A stretch of DNA of 64,000 nucleotides, from contig OZ038451.1 in NCBI GenBank assembly GCA_964036195.1, positions 9,676,529 through 9,740,528 of the forward strand. The letters are read 5' to 3'. The stretch comes from Sphaerolaimus hirsutus. Its lineage: Eukaryota > Nematoda > Chromadorea > Monhysterida > Sphaerolaimidae. The notes under the pieces were generated by a model. It was not told the DNA's origin. It saw only the letters and a program-made list of their open reading frames with translations, and made no database searches. Numbering within the stretch: position 1 is the stretch's first letter; each line of letters starts with the position of its first letter. Positions 51,951 to 63,879 of the stretch are shown here, one piece after another. Position numbers and translations under genes: made by a program.

Positions 51951-52228
51951 CAGCCAAGTGCGGACGAATTGAGAAAAATCCCAACGTGTGCTACCGGATA
52001 AATTGTCATCCGTAAAATGTGAATGAGTTCTCCAAACCCGTAGTCTCAGATCGACAGTCCAAAATAATGTCAAATTGTATTTCCAGTGAACTCAATGGTT
52101 TATTGTAGGACAATTTATTTTTAGCATACGCAGGCTTCAAACATACGCGGGTATATAACATACACGGGCTCATTGCACTCCCGGCTGGAATTACATTGAC
52201 AGTATGCAGTACCAGTACCGGAAAAAAT

Positions 52229-52698
52229 GCATGAATGTTGTTAAAACGTATTTACGTTTACTTAAAAATACGTATACTTGAGTACTGCATAAATACATAT
52301 TTCCTATGAAAGAAAGGGTTTTTCAAACTTTAAAAGGGAAAATGAAGGGGAAAAACAAAATTCAATATGTCAAAATTTGGTGTATAGGTAAGCACATATA
52401 TAATCAAAAATAGCTGAAAATTGGCAGAAAAGCAGATGAACTAGTGAGTTTTGAGTAAAAATATGCAAAAAGGTATGAAAATTAGTGATTTTGAATGAAA
52501 ATTGTGGCAACATTTCTCAAAAATACTTAATTTTACATCTTATAATGATTTTGTGTTTATTCATGTTTTATGTGTCTTTTAGTGTTTTATTTGTGTTTAC
52601 TCATGAGTTAAAGTAAAAAATTTACATTACATTTTCTGTACTCAGGGGTGAGTAAAATAAATACTTTGCATTTACAATTACTTTGAAAACAGTTCAGC
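52229..52698. mobile_element. CAGAGTTG-family hAT-like element, right end truncated
   Basis: TGTTGTTAAAACGTATTTAC begins it. GTGAGTAAAATAAATACTTT and TACTTTGAAAACAGTTCAGC are the right-hand words, but the final TTTTAACAACTCTG is missing. Confidence 0.55.
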
Positions 52699-53013
52699 AC
52701 CAAGAAAAAAAAATGAAAACATCCCCACTGTAAATCTGAGTGTGAAAATACACCCTTGATTGTGCACAAAAATGCACAAAATATGCAGTAAATAGCACCC
52801 AAAAATTTATATGTAAAAAATACTGATTGACCTGCTAAAAAAAGCAGTTTGTTAAAAAATCATGTGCCACCACTGCCATCCCTACCAAACCAGCATGAAA
52901 TAATAAGGTGTTATGTCAGCATGGTGTAGAAAATTTAGCAAATTAAAAAACGGTCAGTAAAAATCATTTTTCCACCCTTAATTGAGGCACTTTTAATTCC
53001 ACTATCACAGTAG

Positions 53014-53833
53014 TATAGTTGTTAAAAGGTGTTTAAATTTACTTGAAAAATACATACTTGAGTACTGAGTAAATATATTTACCTTACCTCTGAAAAAGTA
53101 TCTGTACTCGCACTTACGTATACTTTTACAAAGTACTTGAGTACAGAAAACATGTTTCAGATGGACATTTATAGGTTTTTTCAAGGTATAGAAAGTAGGA
53201 AAAAACTAAACATAGGTAATATATCCAAAAATGGGTAGATACTACAAATCCTCTAATTAAACCCCCCTCAATTAACTCCCCCCTGTTGGTGGGGTAAGGA
53301 AAAATACCCCCCCCCCCCTTGAATACCCCCCCCCTCTGCATGAAAAGTATATCATACAAAAATACAAAAGAATATTGGCCTATGGCAGCCACATCAGATA
53401 CATGTGTATGCAGCGTATACATGTGTATGCAGCGTATACACATATTCTTGTTGTTGTCGAAACATTAAATACCTGAATTACATGAGGAACACCATTACAT
53501 GAAGAACACAATGAATTAAGTCCAAGTTTTCTGAGGAACAATACCCCTATGAATAACTCCCCCTCAAAAACTTGTGACGGAAAAATAACCCAACTGGGGT
53601 CTTATTCAAGGAATTAGGGTAAACAAAAATAGTTGAAAAAAGGCAAAAAGCACGTTGGAAAGTGAATTTGAAGGTAAAACAGTGCAAAAAGCTATGAAAA
53701 TTTGTGAATTGAGTTAAGATTGGGCAAAATTTATCAAAAAACACCCACTTTTACATGTGAGTAAAACCCCCCGAAATACTTTACATTTATGTATAGGTAG
53801 TTTGAATAAAGTTGGGTACTTTTAACAACTCTG
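53014..53833. mobile_element. CAGAGTTG-family hAT-like element with nested C-rich arrays
   Basis: Ends TATAGTTGTTAAAAGG and CTTTTAACAACTCTG are flanked by CACAGTAG and CGCAGCAG (6 of 8). TACCG-group arrays (53250-53345 and 53535-53630) are inside. Confidence 0.68.
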
Positions 53834-54089
53834 CGCAGCAGTTTTCAGTAAGTGTTTTTTCAGACTCTGACCGCGCTGTGAAATTAACTAGAGGTCGTTT
53901 GAACGGTCGCGCACGCGCCCTTTCCAGTACTCAATCAAGCCGCCCACGCCCACATCACTGATAAGTGTGCAGCTGCATGAGCCGCCGGCACAATTATCAT
54001 TTTCAACGCTGCTCCAACGTCTGGTGCGATTGCGGCGGCTAATTAGAATGCAAAGTTGTTTTCAGATATTATTCAGAAAATACGTTTCC

Positions 54090-54690
54090 TTTGGAGTTCG
54101 GTGGCACCGACTCGCCGCCAGGCGGCAGGCGGCGGCGTTCTCCACTTCTCGTCACCCGGCGCGGCGCGGCACCTTCCGTCCAGAACACACTGATGCATAC
54201 GCAGTGCCGCCGCCCGTCGCCGCCGCCGCGGCAACTCGGGGCCTTCCTGCGGCGCGACGCGGCGGCAGCCGGTCGTTCGGTCGGCGAGCGACTGTGGGCG
54301 ACGGGCGGCGACAGCAGCAGTTCGCAGCCGCGCCGCTACTGACGCGTAGTGAAGGGGCGTGCGGCGTGCGGCGGCGTGCGGCGGCGGCGGCGGCGGCGCG
54401 GCGGCGACAGCGGGTACCAACCTACGTCCAGTCGCGGCCGCCGCGCGCCGCATTCGATGCATTATGGCGAGCGGGCCGGCGGCGGCCCGACCGCCCGCCG
54501 CCGCACCGCCGCACTCGCCCACACATAAATACGTACACAGGCCTGCCGTCTCTCACTCGGCACAGCGCACACACGACACGCGGCCGGCCGGCGAGTGTGC
54601 GGCAAGGCGGCGGGGTGGCCGCGACGGGTTTCCCCTTGTGCCCGCCTGCCAGACGCCGCACCGGTGTTATGCGGAAAGCAGATGAAGGTG
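54090..54690. other. CpG island without an assigned gene
   Basis: CGG-rich, with GGCGGCGGCGG runs near 54380. The 263-codon plus-strand frame is low-complexity. It could be the start of an unrecognised gene. Confidence 0.45.
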
Positions 54691-55352
54691 TGCTTCTAAA
54701 AGTACCGATCTACAAATTTTTCAAATTTGAGTTAGGACCATTTTTGGGGTCCCCATAAAAATGTGTTTCAAAAAATATATGTGGGGGGTGCGAAAGTCAA
54801 TTTTGAGATATGGGGGGGTTGAAAAAAGCAAAAAAAGCAAAATACAGTTTTTGAAATTTTAAAAGTACTGATCTACAAGCTTTTTCAGCTTTTGTATTTT
54901 TAAAAGTACCGATCTACACAGTTTTAAAAATTGTACTTCTAAATGTACCAATCTGCACTATTTTTTGTGCTTCTAAAAGTACCGATGTCAGCTTGGCATC
55001 ATCAGCAGCAAAAACTCAATTTGTGTTTTTTTACTATGGATAAAAGTACCATCTACATCTATCTGATTTTGTGCTTTAAAATGTATCGATCTACATGCTA
55101 TTACCAATTTGTTCCTTTATAATGTACTGTACTACAAAAAATACGATTCACTAAATGTTATATAGCTAGTGTTATATGTATAAACAATGATTATACCCAT
55201 GCATGCGGATACCCAAAAATATGGCTGAAATACCCATACCCAAAATTCCCATACTCAATACCCATGTATGGGTATTGCATACTCCAAACTTTCAATTGCG
55301 ATTATCTCAAAATTGATTTGTTGTAGATTGGTACTTTTAGAAGCACACCCTT
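54685..55352. mobile_element. Element with iterated TAAAAGTACCGATCTAC words
   Basis: AAGGTGTGCTTCTAAAAGTA and its mirror near 55333-55352 are the ends. Variants of TTCTAAAAGTACCGATCTAC recur at least six times inside. No coding region. Confidence 0.7.
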
Positions 55353-56379
55353 CATATGTAAAAGTAAAAGTGAATCTAATGCACTGTTGGTAATTCATGA
55401 ATTATAGAAAAATGTGAATACAGCATCACAATGAGCAAACAGACTGCAACAGAAAAGCAGAGCTGGAGTGATCTATATATTTGTGCATGGTACAGATTAT
55501 TAACACCAATATCAATATACAACATTTTGTGAAATGATGGTGCCATTGAAAATCTTGTTTAACCAAAAATTAAATTGCAAAAATCTTGATCCCATGAAAA
55601 ATTTGCCAGATCATCAAACAGAAATTTTGTTTTGCACTGAAGAATTTGAATGAAACCCTCCCAATGTGCATTTTATTCCACTTCCCTGTCATCCAAGTGG
55701 TTTTTAGACCTTTTGTAAAAACAATAGAGAAAAACTCTGAACACCAGAGCTTTGTTTGAAATCCCAAAAATTCAAAAAGGTGTCCAGATCCTGAAAAAAA
55801 ACAATCCTGAATCCTGATCCTGAAATCTTTATACCATTTGAACCCTACAGGGGATCCACACATGTGCAAATACATGCACCTGCATGCAGGTGTCAACCTC
55901 ACTTTTATTGCACACACATTTCTGATTTATATAAAATGAATTGAGGCACATCACATGCATGTCAATGAAAATTGTGAGCAAGTCTATGTGGAGTGGATGG
56001 ATGCACATCAAAATATGTGCATTCCCATAGTGTGGGTACAGTATGGTTTAACATTAAATATGATGAGGTTTATCAAAGCAAATAAGTGTTTTAAAGTGAT
56101 AGGAAGTGAATGCTACAGTAAAGCACTTCACATCAATGCCACGTATTCACGATTTTTATTGTTGCAAGTTTGGTGCAGCACCACACACTGAAAATTAGCT
56201 ATATGAATTCAAATATTTTTTCACAAAGTCATATCTTAAATTGTCCAAACTGCATGGAATTTTCGCAGTTGTTCCTAACCGAAATCGTTTGAACTGAGCT
56301 TGTACAAACTGAGTTTGCACCTGCATAACTAAAAACATTCAAATTCATATTGACTGACCTTTTATAAAGACAGTACGCC
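55353..56379. other. AT-rich sequence without a recognised gene
   Basis: Short frames near 55570-56190 are low in protein-like features. Nothing else seen. Confidence 0.4.
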
Positions 56380-57140
56380 GTCCGTGCGGCACAATGTTCC
56401 GCACAACACCGATCAATGGGGCCGCGCGGCGGGGCCGGGCCGGAGCGAAGCGGGCGGCGGCGGCGGCGCTGGCTGGCTATGCAACCTTGCCGCAGCCCCC
56501 GCGCGGGCCAACCGGGCCAGCGTTGCCGTCACGGAGCGCGCCGACGGCGCACGGCAGCTGCAGCGCCGCGTCGCCGCGTCGAGTGAGAGCCCACATTGTC
56601 GCACGTGGTGTCGCCCCGTCGCAGTTCGATGGGTCTGCCGGCCGGCCGGCCCCATTGCCGCGCGGCCGCCGCCGTCGCCGCCCGCGCGCGCGCATTTGCG
56701 GTCACTCGCCCTGCTCGGCGACGCCGCCGCCTCCGAGCCCCGCGGCCCCTCGGTCGACTCGGTCGGCGCCGCGGCGGCGGCTCAAGGCAGCTACCGTACC
56801 TTCGGGCGGTTCTAGAGACCGGGCGCGCGGCGACGCGCAATCAAAAGCTTTTTGTCGCCGCGGGCGCATCGCTCCGGTTTGGTTCGCGTCCGGCAGCTAG
56901 ATGAGGTGCGGCGCGGCGCGGCGGGAAGCGGCGGCCTGGCAGCGCTGTGCACACAAGCCGCTTTGCGACAAACACCTGCCGCCCCCCCCCCCCACCCGCC
57001 GCTGCTCACGAACGCGAACGCACATCCGCCGCACTCGAAGCTGAAACCAAGGGCGCATGCCAAGACCGCCGACCTCGCTGGGCCGCGCGTCGCATAGCCG
57101 GCCAGTCTCGCTTCACTTATCTAGCGACAAAGCGGCACAA
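56380..57140. other. CpG island without an assigned gene
   Basis: Dense CpG with CGGCGG, GCCGCC and a C-run (56982-56992). Several overlapping Arg/Pro/Ala frames are open on both strands, as expected from composition. Confidence 0.45.
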
Positions 57141-57448
57141 AGTGAAGTTCGGCCGGGCGACAGCGGGCGCGGCTTTTTTCACATTCGGTATTCGAGTGTA
57201 TACATACATACGCATAGTATTGAGCAGCTCACTCCGAGCTAACCGGACGTTGATTTGCACGAGACAATTCCCACTTCCGAGAAAAATCTGCGCCGATCCG
57301 TACTGGGGTAACTGGCGGCTGGCATTGTGAGCAAATAAATACAAAAACTAGAGCTAGCACGGGCGGGGCGGCGTATTTACTTGATTCGAGCGTATTATAA
57401 ACCCGTTTAAAAATCCCATTCTGTGATCACTTTTATATGGGGAAATAT

Positions 57449-57693
57449 GGGCCCACACGCACAAAGTTGACATCAAAATTCGTGTCAACTAAATTGTACT
57501 AAATTTTGATTAATTTAACTTAATTTAATTTGATTTTAACGTTCCTATGTGATAGAGCTTAGTTAATTTTATATTGTGACACTTAATTTTCATTGTTTCC
57601 GTCAAATGTGACGCTCCCAAAATTTTTCTGTTGTTTAGTTGACATGCAGTTGACACGAATTTTTGCGATGTCAACTAGTGTGTGTGTGGGCCC
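57449..57693. mobile_element. GGGCCCACAC-end MITE
   Basis: Best preserved copy: GGGCCCACACGCACAAAGTT and AGTGTGTGTGTGGGCCC, with the core TTGTGACACTTAATTTTCAT. Confidence 0.75.
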
Positions 57694-57699
57694 TTTTGA

Positions 57700-58963
57700 A
57701 CGATCACGCTTAACAACACGATGGAAGAAAAAAAATGTGCCGCTTGTTTTGATAAAAAATCCAACTTTTTGGTCGTCACGAAGCCCAAGTCTGGACTTTG
57801 CAGCGTAACCAGGAATGCTCCAGTATTATTATGCAAACGTTCCGGTATTTATTTACCAAAAAAATTGATGAAAACTTTCGACAAACAATCGCTAAGGTAG
57901 ACTAGGCGCCGGTGCATATTAAAAAAATCATTCAAGTAGTGGTAAAATACTTCAAAGTGTGGGCGCCCGGAAGGAGTAAACAGGGGATCGCAATTTGTGA
58001 CGCAAGCGGTGAAATCACGTCACGGCTATGTAGGATTACGAACTGACTACGTAAAAGTTCAGTTACGAGTGTTTACGTCACACGCACGGGGTGCGTGCAT
58101 GCAGTCCGGGCAGGTGCGACACGCTTAACCGACGCGCTTGTTCACACGCACTGCCTAATTAGAAGGGCGGCACTAACAAAACGGCCTAGCTGAGCGGCGC
58201 GACGGCCGGCCGCAAGCCCATGCATGAGACGCACGTGCGGCCGCACGTCACACGGCCGCGTGAACACTGGTTGGCCCGCTGCCGCCGCAGGAAGGGCGGC
58301 AGAACGTCGCGCCGCGCCGGCCCAGCGCCGCGTTAGATTTTGCCGCTGCCCGTCTAGACGAGGGGACTGCGCATGCGCGTGCGACTGGCGGTGTAAAATT
58401 TGTTTGTGTTTTTGAGGAAACTGTGTTTTGGGTGTAAAATTGCTGTGTTTTGAGATTTTTTCTTTGAAAATGAAATGGGAGTTAGATTTTTTTAGCACCC
58501 TGTACTGGTTGATTTTATTAACACAAATGTTGTTGACTTGTAATGGAACTTTTTGAATATATATATATGCAGTTTCTGTGTTTTTTTACCAGGAAAATGG
58601 TATAACACATTGCTCATTTATAAATGCTTCTGTGATGATGTACCTGCTGAAAAAATGGCTTTTTATGTTGGTGTCATTTTGGCACCTGGCACCTTGTTTC
58701 TGCCACCTATTGGCACTATTTGTTCGGATGGCACCATGGTGCCATTTTTCCTGGTGCTTTTTCACCACTACTCATAACCATATTTATTTGGGAACTTCTG
58801 AACAAAAGTTAAAAACGTATTAAAACAAGTTTTTATTTAAAGGGTTCATTGAAAAACACACGTTTTTCCCACTCTACTTCCATCTACTGTATATTTTTTA
58901 TAATTGCTGAGTTTCAATGGCAAATGCAGGCAGAAGGTAGAAGTGTAAAGTAAGGCTATCTAC
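57700..58963. other. No gene recognised; CpG island at 58080-58400
   Basis: The CpG-dense part has no convincing frame. 58670-58775 carries GGCACC words of the TAGTGATG hAT-like family, ending CACCACTACTC. Confidence 0.4.
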
Positions 58964-59461
58964 CATAAATGTTAAAACATATTTATGCATACTCGATAAA
59001 TAGATATACTCGAGTACTGTGTAAATACATTTTCATTTCCTCCTGAAAAAATACCAGTACTCGCGTACTCGTGTACTTTAAGTACGATTACAGAAAATGT
59101 ATTTTCAGGGGACATATAAAGTGCCATTTGACAGACAGAAAGTGATAAACATTGGACATTTTCCTGGGAAATACTTATCAGGAGCAAAAAACACACATTT
59201 TTGATGTATTTATTCCAGAGTAAAAATTGAAAAATAGTGACTGTTATGTTTTCTGTGCGAGAAAATACTTAGTTTTACATTTTCTGTGAGGAAAAATACT
59301 CACTTTTATGTTTTTGCCAGGAAAAAGTATTTTACTCATGTTTTTTACAGTGTAAAAATAATAAAATTACTTTACGTTTTCTGTACTCAGCTGTGAATAA
59401 CATGAAAATACTTTACATTTGCGTTTACTTTGACAAAAGTTCAGTACTTTTAACAACTCTG
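58964..59461. mobile_element. hAT-like CAGAGTTG-family element
   Basis: Ends CATAAATGTTAAAACATA and CTTTTAACAACTCTG are flanked by CTATCTAC and GTATCTAC (7 of 8). GTACTCGCGTACT words and CAGAAAATGTA words fill it. Confidence 0.75.
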
Positions 59462-59469
59462 GTATCTAC

Positions 59470-60133
59470 AATCACCTAGTTTCTGCATTTCAGATTTGTT
59501 TCTTCCAGGCACTGTTACACGTAAGGCACATAGTGATGAAAATACGGAAATGGTTGCTAAATAGATGAGTTGATAAATACAGAAAATATACTTACGTAAC
59601 ATTTTACACCCATCGTCATTAATTTGCGTCAAAAATAGCATACATAACTTAAGGGGTGGTGAACTGGCAAATTTTTTAACAGGATTTGTATTCGCCAACC
59701 AACGGAAAAAACCTAGCGCAGTGACCGACCGCTCCACCGCACATAAAAACATCCGCCGCGCTACTAAATTGCTGAGCGCCAAGTGTGAAAATCAGTGATA
59801 TGTTTATGAAAGTCGCTGAGTATGCTTGCAAATAAAACGGCAATTTTTGATGGAAAAATATGTGCAACATCATTGAGTGAATTCTAGATAACGTTTTAAA
59901 ATAGTGGGTCTAGAGCTTCATTCTACCGGAATCCAGGAGCGAGGTACCCTGTTTCGACCGTTATCAACAGACAGGGTTTTTGTGAGAGTACCACGGAGTA
60001 GCAAGAAAAACTGTCTGTGTTTTCGAAAAATCAGCTGCCCAAAAGCATCGTAATGTGAACGCGCGCGGCGGCTTAGTTCACCTGATAAAAGCGTCGCGGT
60101 ATTATACTGATTAAAAACCGAAACAAGCTTCAC
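59470..60133. other. No gene recognised
   Basis: Unique-looking sequence with a short minus-strand frame (59450-59782) lacking motifs. The 3' UTR of the next gene may extend here. Confidence 0.4.
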
Positions 60134-60254
60134 TACCGTATATACTCGAATAAGTCCCCCCTTCCAAAAATTGCCCCCTCGAATAACTCCCCAGTCAAAA
60201 AAGTCTGACGAAACAATAAAAGACCCCTGGGGACTTATTCGAGGAAATACGGTA
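60134..60254. mobile_element. Short TACCGTATATACTCG element, probably in a 3' UTR
   Basis: TACCGTATATACTCGAATAA and the mirror TTCGAGGAAATACGGTA. It lies 26 bases downstream of the stop codon of the VWA gene. Confidence 0.65.
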
Positions 60255-60279
60255 AGTCGTTTCCACTCACCAAAACAAT

Positions 60280-60399
60280 TCACAGCTGACCACCGGCACG
60301 TGCCGTTTTGTAGATGTCGGGCAAATCGAACAGGGAGTAGAGCGCCACGGCCGCCTGGCCCACCCGCCCGCCGGATTTACGACCGGCCAAGGAAGCCGC
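60280..60399 (-). CDS. VWA gene, last exon
   Basis: Acceptor ATTTCATCCACAG, phase 0; 39 codons AASLAGRKSGGRVGQA, then VALYSLFDLPDIYKTARAGG ending QL and TGA at 60280-60282. Confidence 0.8.
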   Translation of the reverse strand, partial: AASLAGRKSGGRVGQAAVALYSLFDLPDIYKTARAGGQL

Positions 60400-62722
60400 C
60401 TGTGGATGAAATTGTTGCGATTGGGGCGGGGTGTTCGGAAAAAAACGGTGTAAATTATGTTTAATTATATGAATTTGATGATATACTCGGATGACATTAC
60501 GCCGTACATTTTCCCGGAGGAAACACTCCATCATGACGTCATCACTTCGTCTTCATCACGCCTTCCATAAGTTCTCGGCTGGCCGTCTGCCAGCCGAAGA
60601 CATAACTCCTATCTGTTTGTAGAGTATCGTGTCTGCCGAGTATACACGGGTGCGGCAATTTAGACGGACCCCATAAAGTTTTGAATAACTTGTCACTGGG
60701 CAGTCGGATTAACGTCAAATTTTAGGTCAACATTAACAACTAGATAGGAAAGGAGCCCGGAAAATATGGCTGCGATAGCTCCACTCGATCTCAAGTTTTT
60801 CATGAAACGCGTAATCGTCACTTTTCCACCACCCAGCTTTATGACCAATTACGCAAGCGCCCGCCGATTTCATTATGGGCATAGCGAATTGGTGGCGGGC
60901 GTGCACGCATTTAGGCATGCAGCTGCGAAAAGAATATCAGAAAAAAACCCTGAAAAAACAATCTGATCCCGGTCCCGGGAAGTCAATCCCGTTTGAACGA
61001 TATCACAAGGTGGTGGAAAAGTGACAATTACGCGTTCGCATGAATAACTTGTGAACGAGTGGAGCTATCGAAGCCATATTTTCAGGGCTCCTTTCCGATT
61101 TAGTTGTTAATGTTGACCTAAAATTTGACGTTAATCCGACTACCCAGTGACAAGTTATTCAAAACGTTATGGGGTCCGTCTAAATTGCCGCACCCTGTAT
61201 GTAATTATCATTATATGAAGCAAAAAACTTATATGATTAGAATTTTGCCTGGGTGGGACTACAACCTACAGTAATACCTAGAGTTTTTTGCTGAATGTAA
61301 TGCAGTGGAATTGCAGCTGCTACATTCTGGACACAGTGTAGTTTCTTACGTCAAATTCAATTGAATACACAGTGCGCGAACTTCAAATCCACTTTGAATA
61401 CACAGTGCAGTCCCATCAGTTTAGTTAAAACATATTTGTAACCCTGCGTTACGGTTAAATTTCTTAACCTTCTTCTTGGAAACATTGTTTGAATTTTTAA
61501 TTGAGATTCCTCAAAAATATATTAACAGGTATTTTTAAACAGGACTAAACCGTCCGAGTTGATCAAACTATGTATTCAGCGCATCCCTACTATTGTGAAT
61601 CGACACCGAAAAAAAGCGGTCGCCCGATTCAAAAGACTGAGGCCTTCTCTGCATGTTTACCCGGTGTGCATGTTGACCCTTATTTTCACTCAAAATCGCT
61701 AATTTCCATACCTTTTTATAGATTTTTTCCTTCAAAATCACTAGTTCATGTGTTTTATTGTCTTTTTTCAGCTATTTTTTGTAGGGTATGTGCTTATATA
61801 CCCATTTTTAGTATTTTTCACCTACTTTTTGCGATTTTTTGACCTTTTTTCTACATCACAAAAAGCCTATATATTGGACCCCCAAACCCCATAATTTTTT
61901 TCCAGCTATCTATCCTTCCAAAGGAGCGATTAGCTATATATCCAACCCCCTGGAGGGTCAAAATCTAGAATACCCCCGACATGCACAGCGGGTAAACATG
62001 CACAGAGGCACAGGCCCATTCAAAACGCCATCAAAGAAGCCACCTTTGCAAAGTCGACGGCGACGCAATTGGCGCCGGCGCGCTTGGCCGTGACGGCGAC
62101 GGTGTGCAGCGGGGACATGGGCCCGTCGCCCAGGCCGACCAGCACGATGGCGAGCGGCAGCGCGGCCGCCTCGGACAGAGCCCAGTGCAGCGAGTCGCAG
62201 TTGAAGTCGACCACCTGGAACATGGAATAGATGGGCGCTTGAAGATACTTGTAGGTAGAATTACTTTTGTAACTATCATTTCAAAAACGTTATTGTGTAA
62301 TGCAAATAAGTAGTCTTGGAATGCATGCGTTACCTACAAGTTGCAATTTCGACTAATGGTAGCCCACACACACTGTTGACACACACACTAGTAGTAAACA
62401 CCTTCCCGGTCAGGTCCGGCACCCTATTATTGATTTCACTTCGGGAAACTGAAGAGCGAAGCGGGAAAGTTTTCGTTTTCTACTTTCCCACTTGCGAAAC
62501 TGGCCCCATATTTCTATTCCAACATGAAAGACCTCATGCCATTGCATCAGCCATATAGGTAATCCACACCAACTCAAGCCAACCTGGGCGTCGGTGAGCA
62601 CGATGAGCAAGTGGTAGAGGTCCTCCTGGTCGGTGCCGGCCAGGCTGCACGTGCGTCTGATCACCGGCGCCAGCAGCGTCGGCCCCGAGCCCAGACGGCC
62701 GCTCCGGCACGTGTCCAGGTAG
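60280..62722 (-). CDS. Copine/RGLG-type VWA domain protein, 3' part (partial)
   Basis: Three exons join in phase to give the last 142 or so residues. The text matches the C-terminal half of the copine-type von Willebrand A domain: GSGPTLLAPVIR (family GPTxFAPxI), LYHLLIVLTDAQ (family YxVLLIxTDG), LPLAIVLVGLGDGP (family LPLSIxxVGVGDGP), CVAVDF, and an end VALYSLFDLPDIYKTA that corresponds to the ALxxIPxQY tail of RGLG-like members. These domains mediate calcium- or metal-dependent protein binding; in RGLG proteins the domain accompanies a RING finger. The N-terminal part, which would tell a copine with C2 domains from an RGLG-like protein, lies beyond the right edge. Confidence 0.8.
60486..60640. 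mobile_element. TA-flanked CTCGGATGACATTACGCC MITE
   Basis: Ends CTCGGATGACATTACGCC and GTGTCTGCCGAG are flanked by TA on both sides. It contains the TCATGACGTCATCA motif seen in relatives. Located in the last VWA-gene intron. Confidence 0.65.
60645..61197. mobile_element. Mariner-like inverted-repeat element, TA flanks
   Basis: CACGGGTGCGGCAATTTAGA and the mirror TAAATTGCCGCACCCTG are flanked by TA (60643-60644 and 61198-61199). The arms are over 130 bases long and nearly identical (GACCCCATAA through GGAAAGGAGCC). No transposase; non-autonomous. Confidence 0.82.
61653..62005. mobile_element. MITE with GCATGTTTACCCG ends
   Basis: TGCATGTTTACCCGGTGTGC and the mirror GCACAGCGGGTAAACATGCA. 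Interior words CAGCTATCTATCC and CCATTTTTAG are shared with 46190-46520. It ends about 40 bases from the penultimate exon. Confidence 0.65.
62044..62214 (-). CDS. VWA gene, penultimate exon
   Basis: Acceptor TCCATGTTCCAG, donor GTGGCT; 57 codons in phase 0 from VVDFNCDSLHWAL to NCVAVDFAK. Carries the most diagnostic motif LPLAIVLVGLGDGP. Confidence 0.87.
62584..62722 (-). CDS. VWA gene, first exon in the window
   Basis: Acceptor CACCAACCCCCCCAG, donor GTTGGC; entered with one base completing a codon. Carries GPTLLAPVIRRTC and EDLYHLLIVLTDAQ. Upstream exons are outside the window or unrecognised. Confidence 0.85.
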
Positions 62723-62872
62723 CTGGGGGGTTGGTGCATGTGCATATGTGTGTGTGTGTGGTGAGGTGTGTAATTACGCATGTGCATTATATTACTGTAA
62801 AAAAATCAATTTTTATGTCAAGTTGTTGCATATAGGTATGTATTTTGTTATCCTTCGTTAAACGTTTGTGAC

Positions 62873-63860
62873 CAGGGTTGGTTTTATAAAAATCATTTGT
62901 ATACAAATTGTATAAAAATTGTATAAAAATGTACTTTATTTTTATTTTATTCTTGTTTCATTTTATTTTATTCCAAAATAATAATAAAATAATAAAATGG
63001 ACCATTTTACAAAAATTTTACAGAAATTTTACAAAAAATCAGAATCTTGCATACAAGGTCAGAAAAATGTGACAATTAGACCTAAACATGAAAAACGTGT
63101 GACAAATTTTTACATTACTTTGCAAAAGTTGCATGCAGTAGGTATTGTTAGCTAGTTGCAAGTGTCAAGTTACAATTATCGATAAGAATGGTTGCATTTT
63201 CAGTAGAAGGATTACTGGAGTGTGCTGGGCGCATTTGTAAAACATCATGCAAAGTGTCAATTGTCATGACAAATTTAGTAAAGACTCAATTGGCATCTCA
63301 ACTGTAAAGCAAAGTATAATTGTCATGAAAAATGTCATGCAGAGTGTAAATTGTGTATCTAAACCTTATGTTTTGGTATCCAAACCTTATATTTTGGTAT
63401 CCAAATCTTATGTTTTTGGATCCAAATGTTCACATAATATTTGGTTACAAAAGATAAGATTTGGATACAATTTGCTTTACAGTTTCCACTTTAATTTATA
63501 TTTGTCATGACAATTGACACTTTACTTAACATTTTCATGAAAGTTGACACTTTCCATTCCATTTCATAAGACATTTTGACACTTTACATGGCTTAGGACT
63601 GCCCCAGCTATGCGAATGAACAGGTTGCACTATAAACAACAGAAAAAAATTTTTACAAAAAATATGAATTTTTACAAAAAAAATTTACAAAAATATGAAT
63701 TTGTATACAATTTTACAAAAATTTAACAAACATTCAAATTTTTATACAATTTTTATTTATATATAGAAATTTTCCATTTTTTTAAATATTATTTTATTCT
63801 TCAATTTTCCATTTTATTTTTATTTTATTTTTATTCTTTTCTGAGATTTTGCCAACCCTG
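62873..63860. mobile_element. hAT-like CAGGGTTG element, perfect 8-bp duplication
   Basis: Ends CAGGGTTGGTTTTATAAAAA and GAGATTTTGCCAACCCTG are flanked by TTTGTGAC on both sides (62865-62872 and 63861-63868). TTTTACAAAAATTT and TATTTTATTTTTATT words fill both ends. A GCCAGTCCC MITE lies inside (about 63235-63606). Confidence 0.87.
63235..63606. mobile_element. GCCAGTCCC-family MITE nested in a hAT-like element
   Basis: CATGCAAAGTGTCAATTGTC words at the left, TTACATGGCTTAGGACTGCC at the right. The centre carries repeats of TATCCAAACCTTATGTTTTG. Confidence 0.6.
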
Positions 63861-63879
63861 TTTGTGACCGGTTACCGTC

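Noticed and set aside
53967-54758. 263-codon plus-strand frame
   Set aside because: Low-complexity Arg/Pro/Ala text within a CpG island, overlapped by open frames on the other strand.
56394-56900. 168-codon plus-strand frame
   Set aside because: Same compositional effect; three frames are open in parallel.
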